Origin: Cardinalis cardinalis
Lineage: Eukaryota > Chordata > Aves > Passeriformes > Cardinalidae
DNA: 64,000 nt
Direction of reading: 5' to 3'
Assembly: GCA_014549065.1 (NCBI GenBank)
Contig: JACDOX010000058.1
Coordinates: 3,736,181-3,800,180, forward strand
Below, piece after piece: positions 32,812 through 45,003 of this stretch. Below the pieces are notes generated by a model. That model was not told the origin of the DNA, did no database searches, and worked only from the letters and a program-made list of their open reading frames with translations. The position numbers and the translations under genes were made by a program. Numbering within the stretch: position 1 is the first letter of the stretch; each line of letters opens with the position of its first letter.

Positions 32812-35800
32812 TTTCGTTCTGCCATGTGCTTTCTTTTTAGATCACTTCAGTGTCAGATTCATTTGGTGGTGCATTACTGGTGGAAGACCAGAGGAAAGGA
32901 CAGTTGAGGATGGGTTTGGGATTGGTCAGTTTACTGGACTTGGAGGCAGTGATGGTTTCCAATAGGCACTAAGTGTTGAAGATATGAGGAATGCTGAGGA
33001 GATGGAATAAGGAGTGGGAGTAAGAAATGTTTAGATGTAAATTGGAATGAGGTTAGTGCTTCCACCCTGAAAGCTGTGTAGCTCTCAAACTAGGAAGCGT
33101 GACCCGATTTATGCTTTACTGTGCTCATGCCCAGAGGCGTCAGCTGGCTCTGGGTGTCCTGAACATTATACAAACACATACTTGGTCAAACATTTTAGAA
33201 ACAGCGCAGGAGTTTAGGTGTCCAGTTCTTAATGGCTTTCAGTAGAATATTGTTGGCATCTCTATCTGGCTAATTTGGAAACTGAAATTTCAGTTATAGC
33301 TGAAAGGCAAGTGGGGGTTTGGAAGGTGAAATACCATAGCATTTTAGAAAGATTAGACCTCTAAACATTATTTTCATACAAAAACTGTCTCTTTTGTATG
33401 AAAAGAAATTGAAATAGTGGGTCAGAAAATAACATGCGCTTGGAGAGGAAGCAAGACACTACTTGAAATGATGAATGACAGGGTGAGGGATGAGGAAGCG
33501 CCTTGTAAAATTCTACTTTGATGCAATGATGTAGAATTAAAAACAAAACATCCCTCTATCCTCAAATGTAGAAATTTGAGCTCTTGGTTTTACTTATTTG
33601 AAAATGACATTTGAAAAAGGTTCCTGCTATTCACAGTGCTCCATTGTATGATGCTTGACCAAATCTTCCAAGGCATTTTTCTTGTAACGATGTTTCAAGT
33701 GAAAAATTAATTGATGTATTCGAACACATAAAGCAGAGAGTTAAATGAAGAATAAATGTCAAATCAGCTTTTTTTCCTTCTTTATCTGCTTGCTGTCAGA
33801 GCTTATAGTAATTTTAAAGGTAATGACTTCCATAAGTAGGTAAAAATTTTGACTGTGTTTTTACATGAAACTTCCAGATTAAATCTCTTGAAGTTGACAT
33901 TAAATTTTTTAATTTTTTGGACTTTTTTGGATAAACATATTGGCCCACAGAAAACTATGGCAAACATGAGTCATTTGATATTCCTCTGTAATTAGCTATG
34001 CTTTATGTAGATGGTGAATAATACAAAGACACACTGGTTTCTGTGGTTTTGCCAACTGTGGTGAGATGCCTGATTTTAAAATTAGTATTTTTACACTTTT
34101 TTATTTTTTAATATTAGACCTTCTTATCAAAAGGCACCAGATATATAAACAGAACAAAACCGAAACAACTGGTACAAACCTTTTATTGACACCTGGAAAT
34201 CTATTAAATGGGACACTTTAGATAATGAGTATGGCATATGATAAGCTAGAGCCACCTGGGTTTTATTGGGCTACTCGATGCTTTGATCACAACTTTATTT
34301 AAAGAGGTGTCTGTTTACAACATCAGTGTTCCTTGTCATCACTGTGATTTAGATTTTAATCTGACACAATACAAAGAGGAATTGCAAAAANCAAGACAGT
34401 ACTCAAATGGGAAACTGGTATGAGAGAGATGCTAGTTCAGTGTGCCAACCTGGGAAGAGGCACCTGTTTAAACAAGACCTGGAATCTGAAAGAGCAGTAG
34501 GTGACTTTTCAGGAGATGTGGGACACATCATTCTGTGNTAATAACTCAGGCTTGCTGGCAGCAGACAGAGGACTTTACATGGAATGGGGTGCTGTCATCT
34601 TGGATGGAGGGATCAGGGTAGATGTCAGTAAGGCCATGTNTGTGTTGGTTTGGTGCAGCTGTGTCCCTTAGGAACTGGTGTCACAAGGAGGCACAGCTGT
34701 AGGCNTGGTGCGCAGCTCTGCAATGCACTTCTGGTCCAGCCTTGAGTTCCCAGCACAGCCCTTTGCACAATGCAGACACACTCCTTAAGATTTCCCTTTG
34801 CTTTCTCTTCTTGCATTTAAGTGGCATTTTAACATGAACTAAGGAGCACTTGGGTCCAGCCTCTGATCCTGCTCATACTTGCTAACCAATTAGTAAAATC
34901 TGATCCATCTTAATAACTTGAATAAGGGAAGGATCTGTTTTTATTGTTTCTATTGCTAAAATTTTGATACGGTTCTGCAGCTATGAAATAAAGCCATCAC
35001 TATATACAAGTTGTATAGGTTATCTCTTTGAGGCTTTGCTGATTGACAGAGGTAGGAGAGCTGCATGTTTGGTGGTNTCTGGGTATTGGTTTGGTCGTGG
35101 ATGCTTGAGCATAGTATTGAGCCTCGTACGACANTGCTTTTCTTGCCGAGTTACCTGATGCTGAAAATGCCCTCTCCCCTGCCTTCCCCCCTTTTCAGTA
35201 TTACAGCTGTGTAACAGCTAGTGTTTTACAGTCGTGGTGACAGGAGTTCTTAATTGGGATTGATTCTGTTGTGTGCTTTTGCTTTCTTCAGTGTAGAGAG
35301 GCTGAAGGGACATTTGATGAAATCTCTCTNAAGAAAAATGGTTTTGCTTGATTTTTTCCTGTGTCCAGGGTGGTTGCAAGAAGAAGCAGAAGGTTCAACT
35401 TGTGTTAAGGGTGAGTCATGAGGAGAAACCCTGTAAGAGTAGNGGTACAGTAGGGCAGGTTGGGTGGAAGTCTGGGGAGGTCGTGAAGGATACGTTAGCC
35501 AGATGTTTGCNGCAAACAGTGTGTAATGGGAGGAAACGGCTATCAGATGACTTTTAGCNCTGTCCCTATGATTTTGATATCCTATTTATTCTGAATTTGA
35601 AAGAGACTTTAAAATTACTGAAACTGATGCATTTCAACTATGTAATTTGATCAACTAGTTAAGTAATATTTTCCATACACCCTCCTGTATGTGGAAGTCT
35701 TCATTTGTGCGGGGGCTGATGTGAAGGTGTTTGATTGAGTTGGAAATATGTACAGTTATGAAATGGAAACCCAACATTTGCATGAAAACATCTCATCTGA

Positions 35801-37600
35801 TGTAGTTTAAGTNTGTCAGAGAAGTATAAAGAAGAAATAATATTTTACTTTTAATTATTTGTCGTTTTACTCAGTTGTAGATGTTGCTGGTTTTTCCTTT
35901 TTAACATAAAGGAAAGTAGTTGATGTGAACATGGTAAACATGGAGTAATGGCCAAATGTAAGATCTGTTACTTTATAAAATAAGAACAGGTAATTTTAGT
36001 AGGAAATAGGGCAAATTTGGGGGAAATAGGCCAAATCCTCCCCATTCTTAAATGTCTTATTTTGGTGTTTTTTCTGTTTTCCAATTGCATACAAAAGTTG
36101 AAGCTTCCATATATATTTTTTATTGGAAAATCTGTTTTTTTCTTGATATTTTTAGCAATTGTAGTGTTAATATTAAAATTCATTAAATATGTGCAAGTAA
36201 CTGTTTCATTAGTCCACATTTTCTCTTTCAGAACAAATAATGTTTAATAATTAACTAAATTTTAAATAACTTTTACCACTGACTTTTTTGCATTCAAGGA
36301 AGTGCTACAATCTTAGTTGAAATGGCAGCAGGTCTGTATTTTCAGGCCATGCTCATGCACTCTGTCTGTAACCCTCCTGCTTATTTCACTTTTCCTTGCT
36401 TCAGAAGTTCTCATCCTTATGTCACTACACTTTTACTCACTTTCAAAGCTTAAGTGAACCTCTAAACGTGTCCACAGGAGATGCTGGACTGCCTTGGTGG
36501 GCTGAGGTCCCGTCACTCCTCCTGGTGCCCAGCTGGTGTGTCNCTGGTCCTGCTCCGCTTCACCCAGCTGCACTTCCAGCCAGACCTGTAGCCANGCCCT
36601 TGCTTGTACCGGTGTGAACTGGAAAGCGCCATATGAATGGGGGCAGATGGTCGCTGCCTGGGCTTATCTGGACCTAGCCGGTGTGTTTAAGAGACTTTCA
36701 GTTCTCTNTCTTCAATGGGTTTATTTCTGTCTGGATCGGGTCTCAGATGTCATCCTTTTCTTAAGGTTAAAAAGGTATTGGCAGAAAGAAGCAAATGTTA
36801 GTGGTCAATTTTTATATTCAAATGTCAAAGCATGATATTAACGTGCACTCCCAATCCCCATTAACTCATTAAGTTACTTCCACCATACTTGTAAGTCTTG
36901 CAGCCAAATATGTGTTTTAAATATGGAAATACATTGATAAAATTATTTGTTTATTGTAAATTTGGATAAAAATAGTCATTGCCACTTCTAAGAGCACATT
37001 TTTGGATAGGCCATTTTTAGGAAAGGTGTTGCTAATGTTCTGGGCCTTCAGCTCAAGTAGACTTATTTGGTTTTATTTCCTTGTAACATATTNGAGATCT
37101 TTGGCTCAGGTAAAGGCCTGTCTCTGTGTTTTTGAAGATTACAGGTAACAGTTACTGTTACTGCAGCTCTCCAGGTCACAGGTTGCAGAAGTGCCTGATA
37201 CTGCTCCCTGAGGCTGGAGCCAACNGTTCTTTTGCAGAAGGTGTGCTGTGGTTTAAGAGCTGTGTCACCAGGTGAAGGAGCTACAGGAGGAAATGCATAG
37301 GTTACNTAGTACTTCAGCCAAGGAGCAGGAGATTGACCGGTTCTTTTCAGAGGTACCACGGTCTCAGACTCTCGGGAGTCTTAAACCTCCATTGCAGAGG
37401 AAAAGCAGGTGGATTCAGAGCCCTGCAGGGTAATTAATTAGTCTAAGGACTGTTAGCCAAGGGTCTGTTCACAATGAAGGCTGGAAGCAGGTCACTGCAC
37501 ATAGCAGGAGGAAGGTTCCTCCTTGGAATTTGACAAGTAGGACTGGCACCTTCTGCAAAGGTGTGAGGCTCTGGAACTAGAAAGCCAGACAACTGATGAG

Positions 37601-37882
37601 GTGAGTGAAGGTCTTTCTGGGATAGTGGGGCCTTCTGAAGCCATGCCACCTCTACCCTGTATCACGACCTCCTCTGTTAACAGAAGAAGTGGGGTAGTTG
37701 CAATAGGAGACTCCCTTCTAAGGGGTACAAAGGGCCCAATATGCAGAGTGGACCCCACTCCCAGGAGAGTCTACTGTCTCCCAGGGGCTCAGGTAAGAGA
37801 CATTACTGAAAAAACTCTCAAGTCAGTAAAGCCCTCTGATTACTATCCACTTTGGTTGTTCAAGCTGGTGGTGATGAAGTAA
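37601..37882 (+). pseudogene. CR1 ORF1 remnant (esterase-like segment)
   Basis: An open stretch containing VVAIGDSLLRGTKGPIC followed by a CLPGAQVRDI segment. This corresponds to the SGNH-hydrolase/esterase part of CR1 ORF1, and GDSLL is the block I catalytic-serine motif. The N-terminal part of ORF1 upstream is out of frame, and after 37882 the frame is interrupted. It is a fragment, not a functional protein. Confidence 0.75.
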
Positions 37883-38339
37883 CAGAAATCTCAGGGCAAT
37901 CAAAAGAGACTTCAGGGCCTTGGGGTGATTGGTAGAAGGATCAGGAGTGTGGGTAGTGATTTCCTTGATCCTTCTGGTAACAAGGAATAATATTAATAAG
38001 AATAGGGAGGTCCATCAGGTCAATGTATGGCTCTGAGGTTGGTGTCAGTGGAAAAACTTTGCGATTTTTGACTGCAGGATGGTATGCTGAACACCCATTC
38101 TAACGNCTGACAGGATGCATCTGTCTCAAAGGGGAAAAAGAGCTCTAGGACAGGAGCTAATGGGGCTCATTGTTAGAGCTTTAAACCAGCTTGGAAGGGA
38201 GAAAGGAACAAACAAGGCTCACCAGTGATGGGTGATGGGACCGTGTGCCAAAACTTGAGGAAGGGAATACTAGTGAGTCCCCCAATCTGCTTTACCAGTT
38301 ACTGGATACAATCTACCACACTCAGAATGTTTCTACACT

Positions 38340-40960
38340 AATGCATGCAATGTGAGGAACAAACAAGAGGAGCTTCAGGCTTTGTCCCAGTCCCAGAGAT
38401 TTGACACTACTGGTATAAGTGGAACCTGATGGGATGAGTCCTGTGTTTGGAGTGCCGTGTTGGATGGTTACAGGCTCTTCAGGAGGGACAGGCAGGGCAG
38501 AAGAGGCTGAGGGTTGTCACTGTATGTAATAAAAATGTTCAAATGTATGGAGCTCACAGTTGGCAGTGGCACAATTTAGAGTCTCTGTGGGAGAATCAAG
38601 GGGCAAACAAATAATGCATTGTANGAGTCTGCTGTAGACCTCCCAGCCAGGACAATGATGCTGATGAATTTATTCTTTGAGGAGCTAAGGGATACTTCCA
38701 AGTCAACTGCCCTTGTCCTTATGGAGGGCTTTAACTTGCCAGAAATTAACTGGGAGCATCACACAGCTGGTACAACCTGCACCAGAAGATTCCTCAAATA
38801 CCTGGATGACAGCTTTATGGAAGAGGTCCTACGGGAGCTGNCAGGGAGAGGTTCCCTCCTTGATTNGCTGCTTTTTAACAGAGTGGATCTCATGAGCAAA
38901 GTCGAGATTGGTGGCTGTCTTGGCCACATTGTCAACAAAGTGATAAAGTTTAAAATCTCTGTTGGAAGAAAAGTGCCAGCAAGACCCCAGCTCTGGACTT
39001 GAGGAGAGCAGACTCTGGGCTGCTCAGGGAATTAGTGAGTAAAGTCCCCTGGGAAAATGTTTTTGCAGATGCTGGGGTCCATCACTGCTGGTCACATTTT
39101 AAACATTACCTCCTAAGGGCACAGGAGCAGGCAATTCTCAAATGTTGGGAGTCAGACAGGGGAGGCAGAAGGCCAACTTGGCTGAGCAGGGATCTTCTCT
39201 TGGAAATAAGGTAAAAAAGGAAGGTGCATGCCCACTGAAAGCACCTGAGAGGACTACAGAGATGCTGATTGCTTCTGTAAGGGTGGGATTTATGTGGTCA
39301 AAACTCAGTTGGAGTTAATTCTGGGCAGAACTGTGGGACGCAATAAAAAGATTTTTTCAAATCTGTTAGTGGCAAAAGGCAGTGTAGAAATAAAATTGTT
39401 CTGTTGCAGGATGAGGATGGTCACCTCACAAACAGGGGCAGACACAAGGCAGAGGTGTTTAATGCATTCTTTGCCTCTTTCCTCAACACGGAGGAGGCTC
39501 CAAGGGTTGCCCTGAGCTGGAGGACCATGACTAACTCCTAGCTGACCCTGAAACTGAGCAGGATTTACTGCTCCAGCTGTATCCTTANAAATCTCTGGTG
39601 CCTGCTGAGATTCATCCGAGGATCCCCAAGGAGCTGGCTGATGTCATTGCAGAACCTCTCTTGATTTTTGAGCTGTCCTGTGAATCCAGAGAGGTNCCAG
39701 CTAACTGGAAGCTGGCANACATTATGCCGGGTTTCAAGAAGGGCAAGAAGGAGGAGCCCAGAAACNACAGAACTGTCAGTCTTACTTCAGTGCCTGCCAA
39801 AATTAAGGAAAATATTATTCTGAGAGGTACTGAAAACACCAGGAAGACAATGCAGTCAGAAGTCACATCCAGCATGGCTTCATGGGAGGAAAGCCCTGGT
39901 ATCAAACCTGATTTCCTTTCATGTCAGGTAACTCACCTAGTTGATTAAGTGAAGCCAATTGTTGTTATCTTTTTGGATTCCAGTAAAGCTTCAGCATTCC
40001 TGTCTCTTACAGAATGTCCAGTCCACAGCTGGGTAAAGACGTCATGGGATGGGTGAGCAATTGCTGATGGGTCAGGCACAAAAGGTTGTAGTGAATGAGG
40101 TGACATCAGACTGGCAACCTGTCACTCCTGGGGTTCTGCAGGGCTTCATCTCGGGCTCTGGGCTCTTCAGCATCTTCATGAATGACTTGGACACGGGACT
40201 GCAAGGGACACTGAGCAAGTTCCCAGATGATACAAAACTGGGAGGAGCTGCTGACTCCCTCAGAGGCAGGGAGGTCCTGCAGAGAGATCTTGACAAATAG
40301 AGGACTGGCCAATCCCAAACAATGTGAAGTTCAGTAAGGGAAAGTGTCAGATTCTGCACCTGGGATTGGGCATCCATGAATGTATGGAAAGACTGGGGAA
40401 TGAGAGGCTGGAGAGCAGAGCCGTGGAAAGAGACCTGGGGNTCCTGGTNNATNGNAAGNTGNACATGAGCCAGCAGTGCCCTGGCAGCCAGGAGGGCCAA
40501 CCCTGTCCTGGGGGCATNGGGGGGCAGCATCACCAGCTTGGCAAGGGAGGGGATTGTCCTGCTCTGCTCTGCACTGCGATGACCTCACCTTGAATCCTGT
40601 GTGCAGTTTTGAGTGCCACAATGAGAAAGATTCTAACTATTAGAGGGCATCCAAAGGAGGGCAAAGAAAGTGTTGAAGGGCCTTGAGGGGAAGCCATATG
40701 AGGAGTGCATGAAGAGTTCCTCATGAGGGGAGGAGGAGGGCCAGACACTGATCTCTTCTCTGTGGNGACCAGTGACAGGACCCAAGAGAACAGCCTGAAG
40801 TTGTGTCAGGGGAGGCTTAGGTTGGATATCAGGAAAAAAATTGTTCACCCAGAGGGTGTTGGGGCACCAGAACAGGCTCCCCAGGGAAGTGGTGACAGGA
40901 CTGACAGAGTTTGAGAAATGTTTGGACAATACTCTGAGGCACATGGTGGGGCTCTTGGTG
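38340..40960 (+). pseudogene. CR1 ORF2 remnant (endonuclease and reverse transcriptase)
   Basis: Decayed ORF2. The endonuclease segment at 38619-39002 contains EGFNLPEINWEHHTAGTT and LLFNRVDLMS. A following segment at 38999-39214 contains LRELVSKVPWENVFA. Reverse-transcriptase segments lie at 39598-39948 (IPKELADVIAEPL, FKKGKKEEPRN) and 40049-40300 (SDWQPVTPGVLQGFISG). The active-site box reads FPDDTKLGG, with Pro where CR1 normally has Ala. These segments fall in different frames, and a stretch after 39950 is deleted or rearranged. Stops and frameshifts make it non-coding. Confidence 0.8.
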
Positions 40961-41040
40961 ATGTGCTGTACCGGGCCAGGAGTTTGACTGGATGATCCTT
41001 GTGGATCCGTCCCTTCCTACTCAGCTTGTTCTGTAAAGTG

Positions 41041-42799
41041 GTGAAATAATACACCCTCCAGTGTCATCAGAGATCAGTGTCATATCTTGATTAACACAAG
41101 GTCATCATTCTCATTTTATCAAGTTGTGGCTAAAAGTGNTAAAAGAATTGAAGACTTGGATGAATAACTACAAGTTTCATAAAATTTATTTACTAATGCT
41201 AAATATGTTTTTTCATATATATGCATTCAAACTCTTACAACTTAAGACCACTCTGGCCCCCCATTTTTTTAATGTAGGTACAGAATTAATATCGCATGAC
41301 ATGAAGAACATACTTGATCAGGTGTTTTTAAACATTAGTTACATCAGTAGTTTTTTAATTTAAAATTTTAATTTAAAAAGTATTAGCTGTTTAGAAGTCC
41401 TGTTAATATTTTTCTTCCCAAAATGCTTTTCTCGTGTCAGAACTAGTGTAAAGGTATATGTGTGCTTTTTTCTGTCTCTGTGTAGAAGAGAGGTGTCTAG
41501 TGCACTGAACATCTATAAAATGCTATTGCTGTTGGCTCTGTGAGAAGGGAAAATTACTCAAAAGAGACTTGGAAGAAAATAATGGAAAGGGACGTAGCTT
41601 TCAGGCTTGGGGAACTGCAAAGCACTTCTGAGCTGTGGAAGAAAAAAAAAAAAGACTTTGTTTATGCTAGTAAATCATAACTTGAAGCTATAGTGAATGT
41701 AGGACTAAAGTGGATTTAGCCAGTGCTGTGTAACTTTGATCATCATTATGGTTTGTTTTGCATTTCCTTCATAGTGTCCCAGGCTGTCTTTGAAATGGCT
41801 TTGTTGTCATCATGTCGTCCACACGTGCAGACTCCGAAACTGCTCTTCTGTCCTATCTGGAACCTTGCAAATGCTGTGTTTTCTTTAGCTTTCTGAAGTG
41901 TTTCGTGTCTTATTCCATCTTTTTGTATGGAATATCACTCTATGATAAATCAATTTTTACTGTCACCTCTTTTTTAGGAAGTCTCTCTTTTTTAAAGTCT
42001 CTCCCATTCCCTTTCCAGATTATGGCATTAGGGTTACATTTGATTTATAGTTCTCTTGTCTCTTGCCTTGACCTTTTTCTTTCCTTCCCCCAGCTTGTCC
42101 TGTTAACATAGAACAGAACTGCCCTTGCTTGCACTGCTGCTCTTTTTCCCCTGCACTTCCTGCTTGGAAACCTTTTTTCTACTTGATCTTCTGACCTGCA
42201 GACCAGGCTGATAAAAGCACTATCTCTTTGCTGCACTGTCCTTTTTGCTACCTCTGCTGTATCTGTATCACCAGTGATTATGTTACTGCCTGGTCCAAAA
42301 TTAAAATTGTGTTATTAATTTAGAGGGAAGTCTCCATCTAATATATTTAAGTAACATTATGATGAATGAAGTGTAAGCATTCAAACTGGTAATAGAACCA
42401 ATGCATATTTTGAAAAATATGCAATTAAGAGTTAAATTCGCAAGGGTGGCCGGTGGTCCTTTTGCTGCTTCTACTTCACAGCTTTCATGCTCATTAGACG
42501 GTATCTAGCAACATACATTACATGCAGCTGTCAGAAGTTTCATGGATCTTGTAGTACTGCAGCCAAAAACACAGTCTGTGTCCAGCTTGCAGGCTGGGTG
42601 TTTGGGCAGTCTACCTGAAGCTGCAGATGCCTTGAACCAAATGCCCTGTTTTATGTAGGAAAGTGTAGGTAGCTGAACCACAAAAGTGCACTGTGTCTAA
42701 GATGTCTGCTGCAGGGAATCGAGCCAGCGTGTGTAGTAGAGAGTTTTAATGGTTGTAAAGCTGCCAACACTAGGTAAAAGGTTGAATAAGAGAATGATT
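41041..42799. other. intron 2, nothing recognised
   Basis: AT-rich intron after the long CR1. A poly(A) stretch lies at about 41642-41653. No exon or named repeat is seen. Confidence 0.45.
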
Positions 42800-42990
42800 T
42801 GTACCTGGAGTGTGAGATTAATACCCTGCACTTGCGTAGCACCTTTCATTTGACGATCTTGGCGTGCTTTATGATCAGTTAATTGCCTCATAACCTCTCT
42901 GTGAGGTAAAAACTATCACTAGTTTATGGTTAAAGAAGCTGATGCATAGAAGAATTGAAATAACTTCCTTGGGATGCCTGGGTAGTTGTG
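42800..42990. repeat. probable ancient MIR/L2-like interspersed repeat
   Basis: The run 'cttgcgtagcacctttcatt', 'gacgatcttggcgtgcttta', 'ttaattgcctcataacctct', 'gtgaggtaaaaactatcac', then a 'gaagctgatgcatagaagaa' to 'aacttccttgggatgcctgg' block follows the layout of an old amniote SINE/LINE core. That layout is: an agcacctttca head, then 'agcgctttacaa'-like, then 'ctgtgaggta', then 'gaggcacagagaggttaagt'-like, then 'gcccaaggtca'-like. The match is from memory and diverged, so the family name is uncertain. Confidence 0.4.
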
Positions 42991-44600
42991 GCAGAAATAT
43001 TTGAAGTTTGTCTCATGCTAATTTTGGAGTGTCTAGCATCACAACACTTAATTTCCCTACACAAAAGGCAGTAATTGATTCTAGCTCTTTTTGTTCCTCC
43101 AGCTCTTCAGCTGTGTGAGCTCCTTCCCTGTGCTTTTTTTCCCGTGGTCCTTTGAACTGTGGTCTTACAGGTGACAGCTGTTGAAAAGGGAAATAAAGTT
43201 CTTTTAACTGAGTTAGAGCAATGCAAATTGTCTGTCTCTTTTAAAAACTGAAGAGCAGAGTATTGCCATGGAAATAGTTAAGTCTTGACTTTCTTCCCAC
43301 TCTTCTCAAAATACAGGTGTCAAAATACATTCTTCGTATGTTCCCTTTTGTTCTTGTCACTTAAAGAAATCATAAACTAGTAATCCTGTACTACCTGAGT
43401 TGCCATGCTTGAAGCTAAATATGTATTTTGCTCGTGGTGGCTGGGCAATTCTGGATGAACTAAAAAGCAACTAACAATACTCCCGTGAAAGCTTTGTCTC
43501 TGTTAGAATTTACAAGCATTAAATAAAATTGCATTTCCCTTTTAGTGTATGGACACACCTCTCTGTCACCCAAAGTAAACTTCCAGTTAGTTTTTCCCTA
43601 TTCATCTTTTTTTTTTCATGTTATGCATAAAATAACCAGAGCTATTTTTTTACTGTTTTAACCATGTTGGTGTAAAATTCCTGCTTGTCCATCCTGTTTA
43701 GGAGAACAGGAGTACCTGGAAGTTAAGTATGTNCTGGGAAAGGATGCCTCAAGTCATTGGTTAAAGAGGCACATGAAAATGAAATTTGTNTATTAGGGGA
43801 AACAGTGCTACAGGCTGCATCCTTTGTAGTAGTGTATGTGAAAAGCTATCTTCAGAAAGGTGACTCAAAGTAGTAATTCTTAAGGTAGAAGTGTACTTCA
43901 GAATTTTTTTTGAACTATGACAATATATATGCTGATTTAAAGTATGCAAGGATAAAAATGGACACTGCTTACATACCTCCCCACATNGTGAAACTTGATT
44001 TCTATATTACCTGTACCAGTTATTAATAGTGACTTCCTTTTGGTTTTAAGACACTGGAGAGTCAAAGGTAGTGAGGAAAATATAATAATAATAATCGTGT
44101 GCTCAGTAAGTAGAACACATTTTTGACCTCAGCTTTGTAGAGGAAAAAGAAAAAAGTAAACAGGATTTTCTGTAAAGTACTGTGGACTTGACAGAACTGG
44201 TAATTGGTTTTAATCTTTAATTTCAGCTACTTTGCCTCACAGGATGAAGTAGGGTTTTTTTCTACTTCTTATATGCCACAGTGCATCTCATGCTGCAAGG
44301 CAAAATCGTGAAGTATTCAAGATAGATGAAATTTTTTTTNACTTATTTTTTTTTTACCCTAAACCTGCAATTTTTCTTTTNTTTCTGATCTGTATCTCAT
44401 TTAGGAAGGCCATACAGTGTTTCTTCCTTAAAATAAGAGTGACTAGGGCCGAACATTATTTAACTAGTTTCTTAGAGAAATATTTTGAAGCAGGTGTACA
44501 AAGCTTGTCTTTGTTACAGAAGACAATCTTAGAAACTTTTTAGGTGGCACAAGGTGATTTCTGTGATGAGAAGGGTAATGGATGGTTTCCAGGGAGAAAA
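42991..44600. other. intron 2, nothing recognised
   Basis: AT-rich intron with T-rich tracts (about 44331-44355) and a short ATA repeat near 44082-44095. No gene is seen. Confidence 0.45.
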
Positions 44601-44852
44601 CTCAAAATCATTAAGGTTGGAAAAGACTTCCAAGATTATTTGAGTCCAGCCTTTTACTGAACACCATAGCCTGTAGTGTCATGTCNAGGCAATCCTTGAA
44701 CCNTTCTGGTGATNGTGACTCCACCACTTTCCTGAGAAGCCTTTTCCAATGCGTGACTACCCTTTCAGTGAAGAAATTNATCNTGATGTCAAACCTGAAC
44801 TGTCTGAGACACAGCTTGAGGNCATTTCCTCTTGTCCTGNTGCTTGTTGCCA
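44601..44852 (-). mobile_element. CR1 LINE 3' fragment, antisense
   Basis: Inverted CR1 3' end: 'aaggttggaaaagacttcca', 'cctgagaagccttttccaat', 'gcgtgactaccctttcagtg', then 'ggncatttcctcttgtcctg'. It is about 250 bp, 5'-truncated and heavily diverged, with many Ns. Confidence 0.88.
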
Positions 44853-44940
44853 GTGAAAAGAATTTAGCAGTTTTAAGTTCAAATGACAAGTTGAGAGGTT
44901 TTGAGCAAAGTGCAGTTGCTGATGCTGTTTCTAAAAATTC

Positions 44941-45003
44941 TAGAATCACAAAATGGTCTGGGTTGGAAAGGTCCTTAAAGATCACCTAGTCCCTCTGCTG
45001 TGG
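44941..45003 (-). mobile_element. very short CR1 3' end fragment, antisense
   Basis: About 60 bp of inverted CR1 terminus: tagaatcacaaaatggtctg, then ggttggaaaggtccttaaag and atcacctagtccctctgctg. This is a second CR1 3' end less than 100 bp from the previous copy, so it is an independent insertion truncated almost at once. Confidence 0.8.

Larger units (their letters stand above)
27611..37169. other. intron 2 interior, only simple repeats seen
   Basis: Nearly 10 kb of AT-rich DNA. Two TA/TG/CA microsatellites (28880-28920 and 32737-32811) are listed separately. A moderately GC-rich patch lies near 36480-36620 without recognisable coding content. I see no exon or transposon. Confidence 0.45.
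37170..41040 (+). mobile_element. near-full-length CR1 LINE, decayed
   Basis: About 3.9 kb of sense-orientation CR1, the longest transposon in the window. In order, it has a 5' part with 'ctgtgtcaccaggtgaagg', ORF1 remnants with the esterase motif, ORF2 with endonuclease and reverse-transcriptase segments, and a 3' UTR ending 'gactggatgatccttgtgg' and 'ctcagcttgttctg'. The start is approximate because the 5' region is degenerate. ORF2 is split over at least three reading frames and contains several Ns around 40441-40459, so the copy is dead. Confidence 0.9.

Noticed and set aside
38619..40944. Endonuclease/reverse-transcriptase open frames as host genes
   Set aside because: They are pieces of a single decayed CR1 ORF2 in shifting frames.
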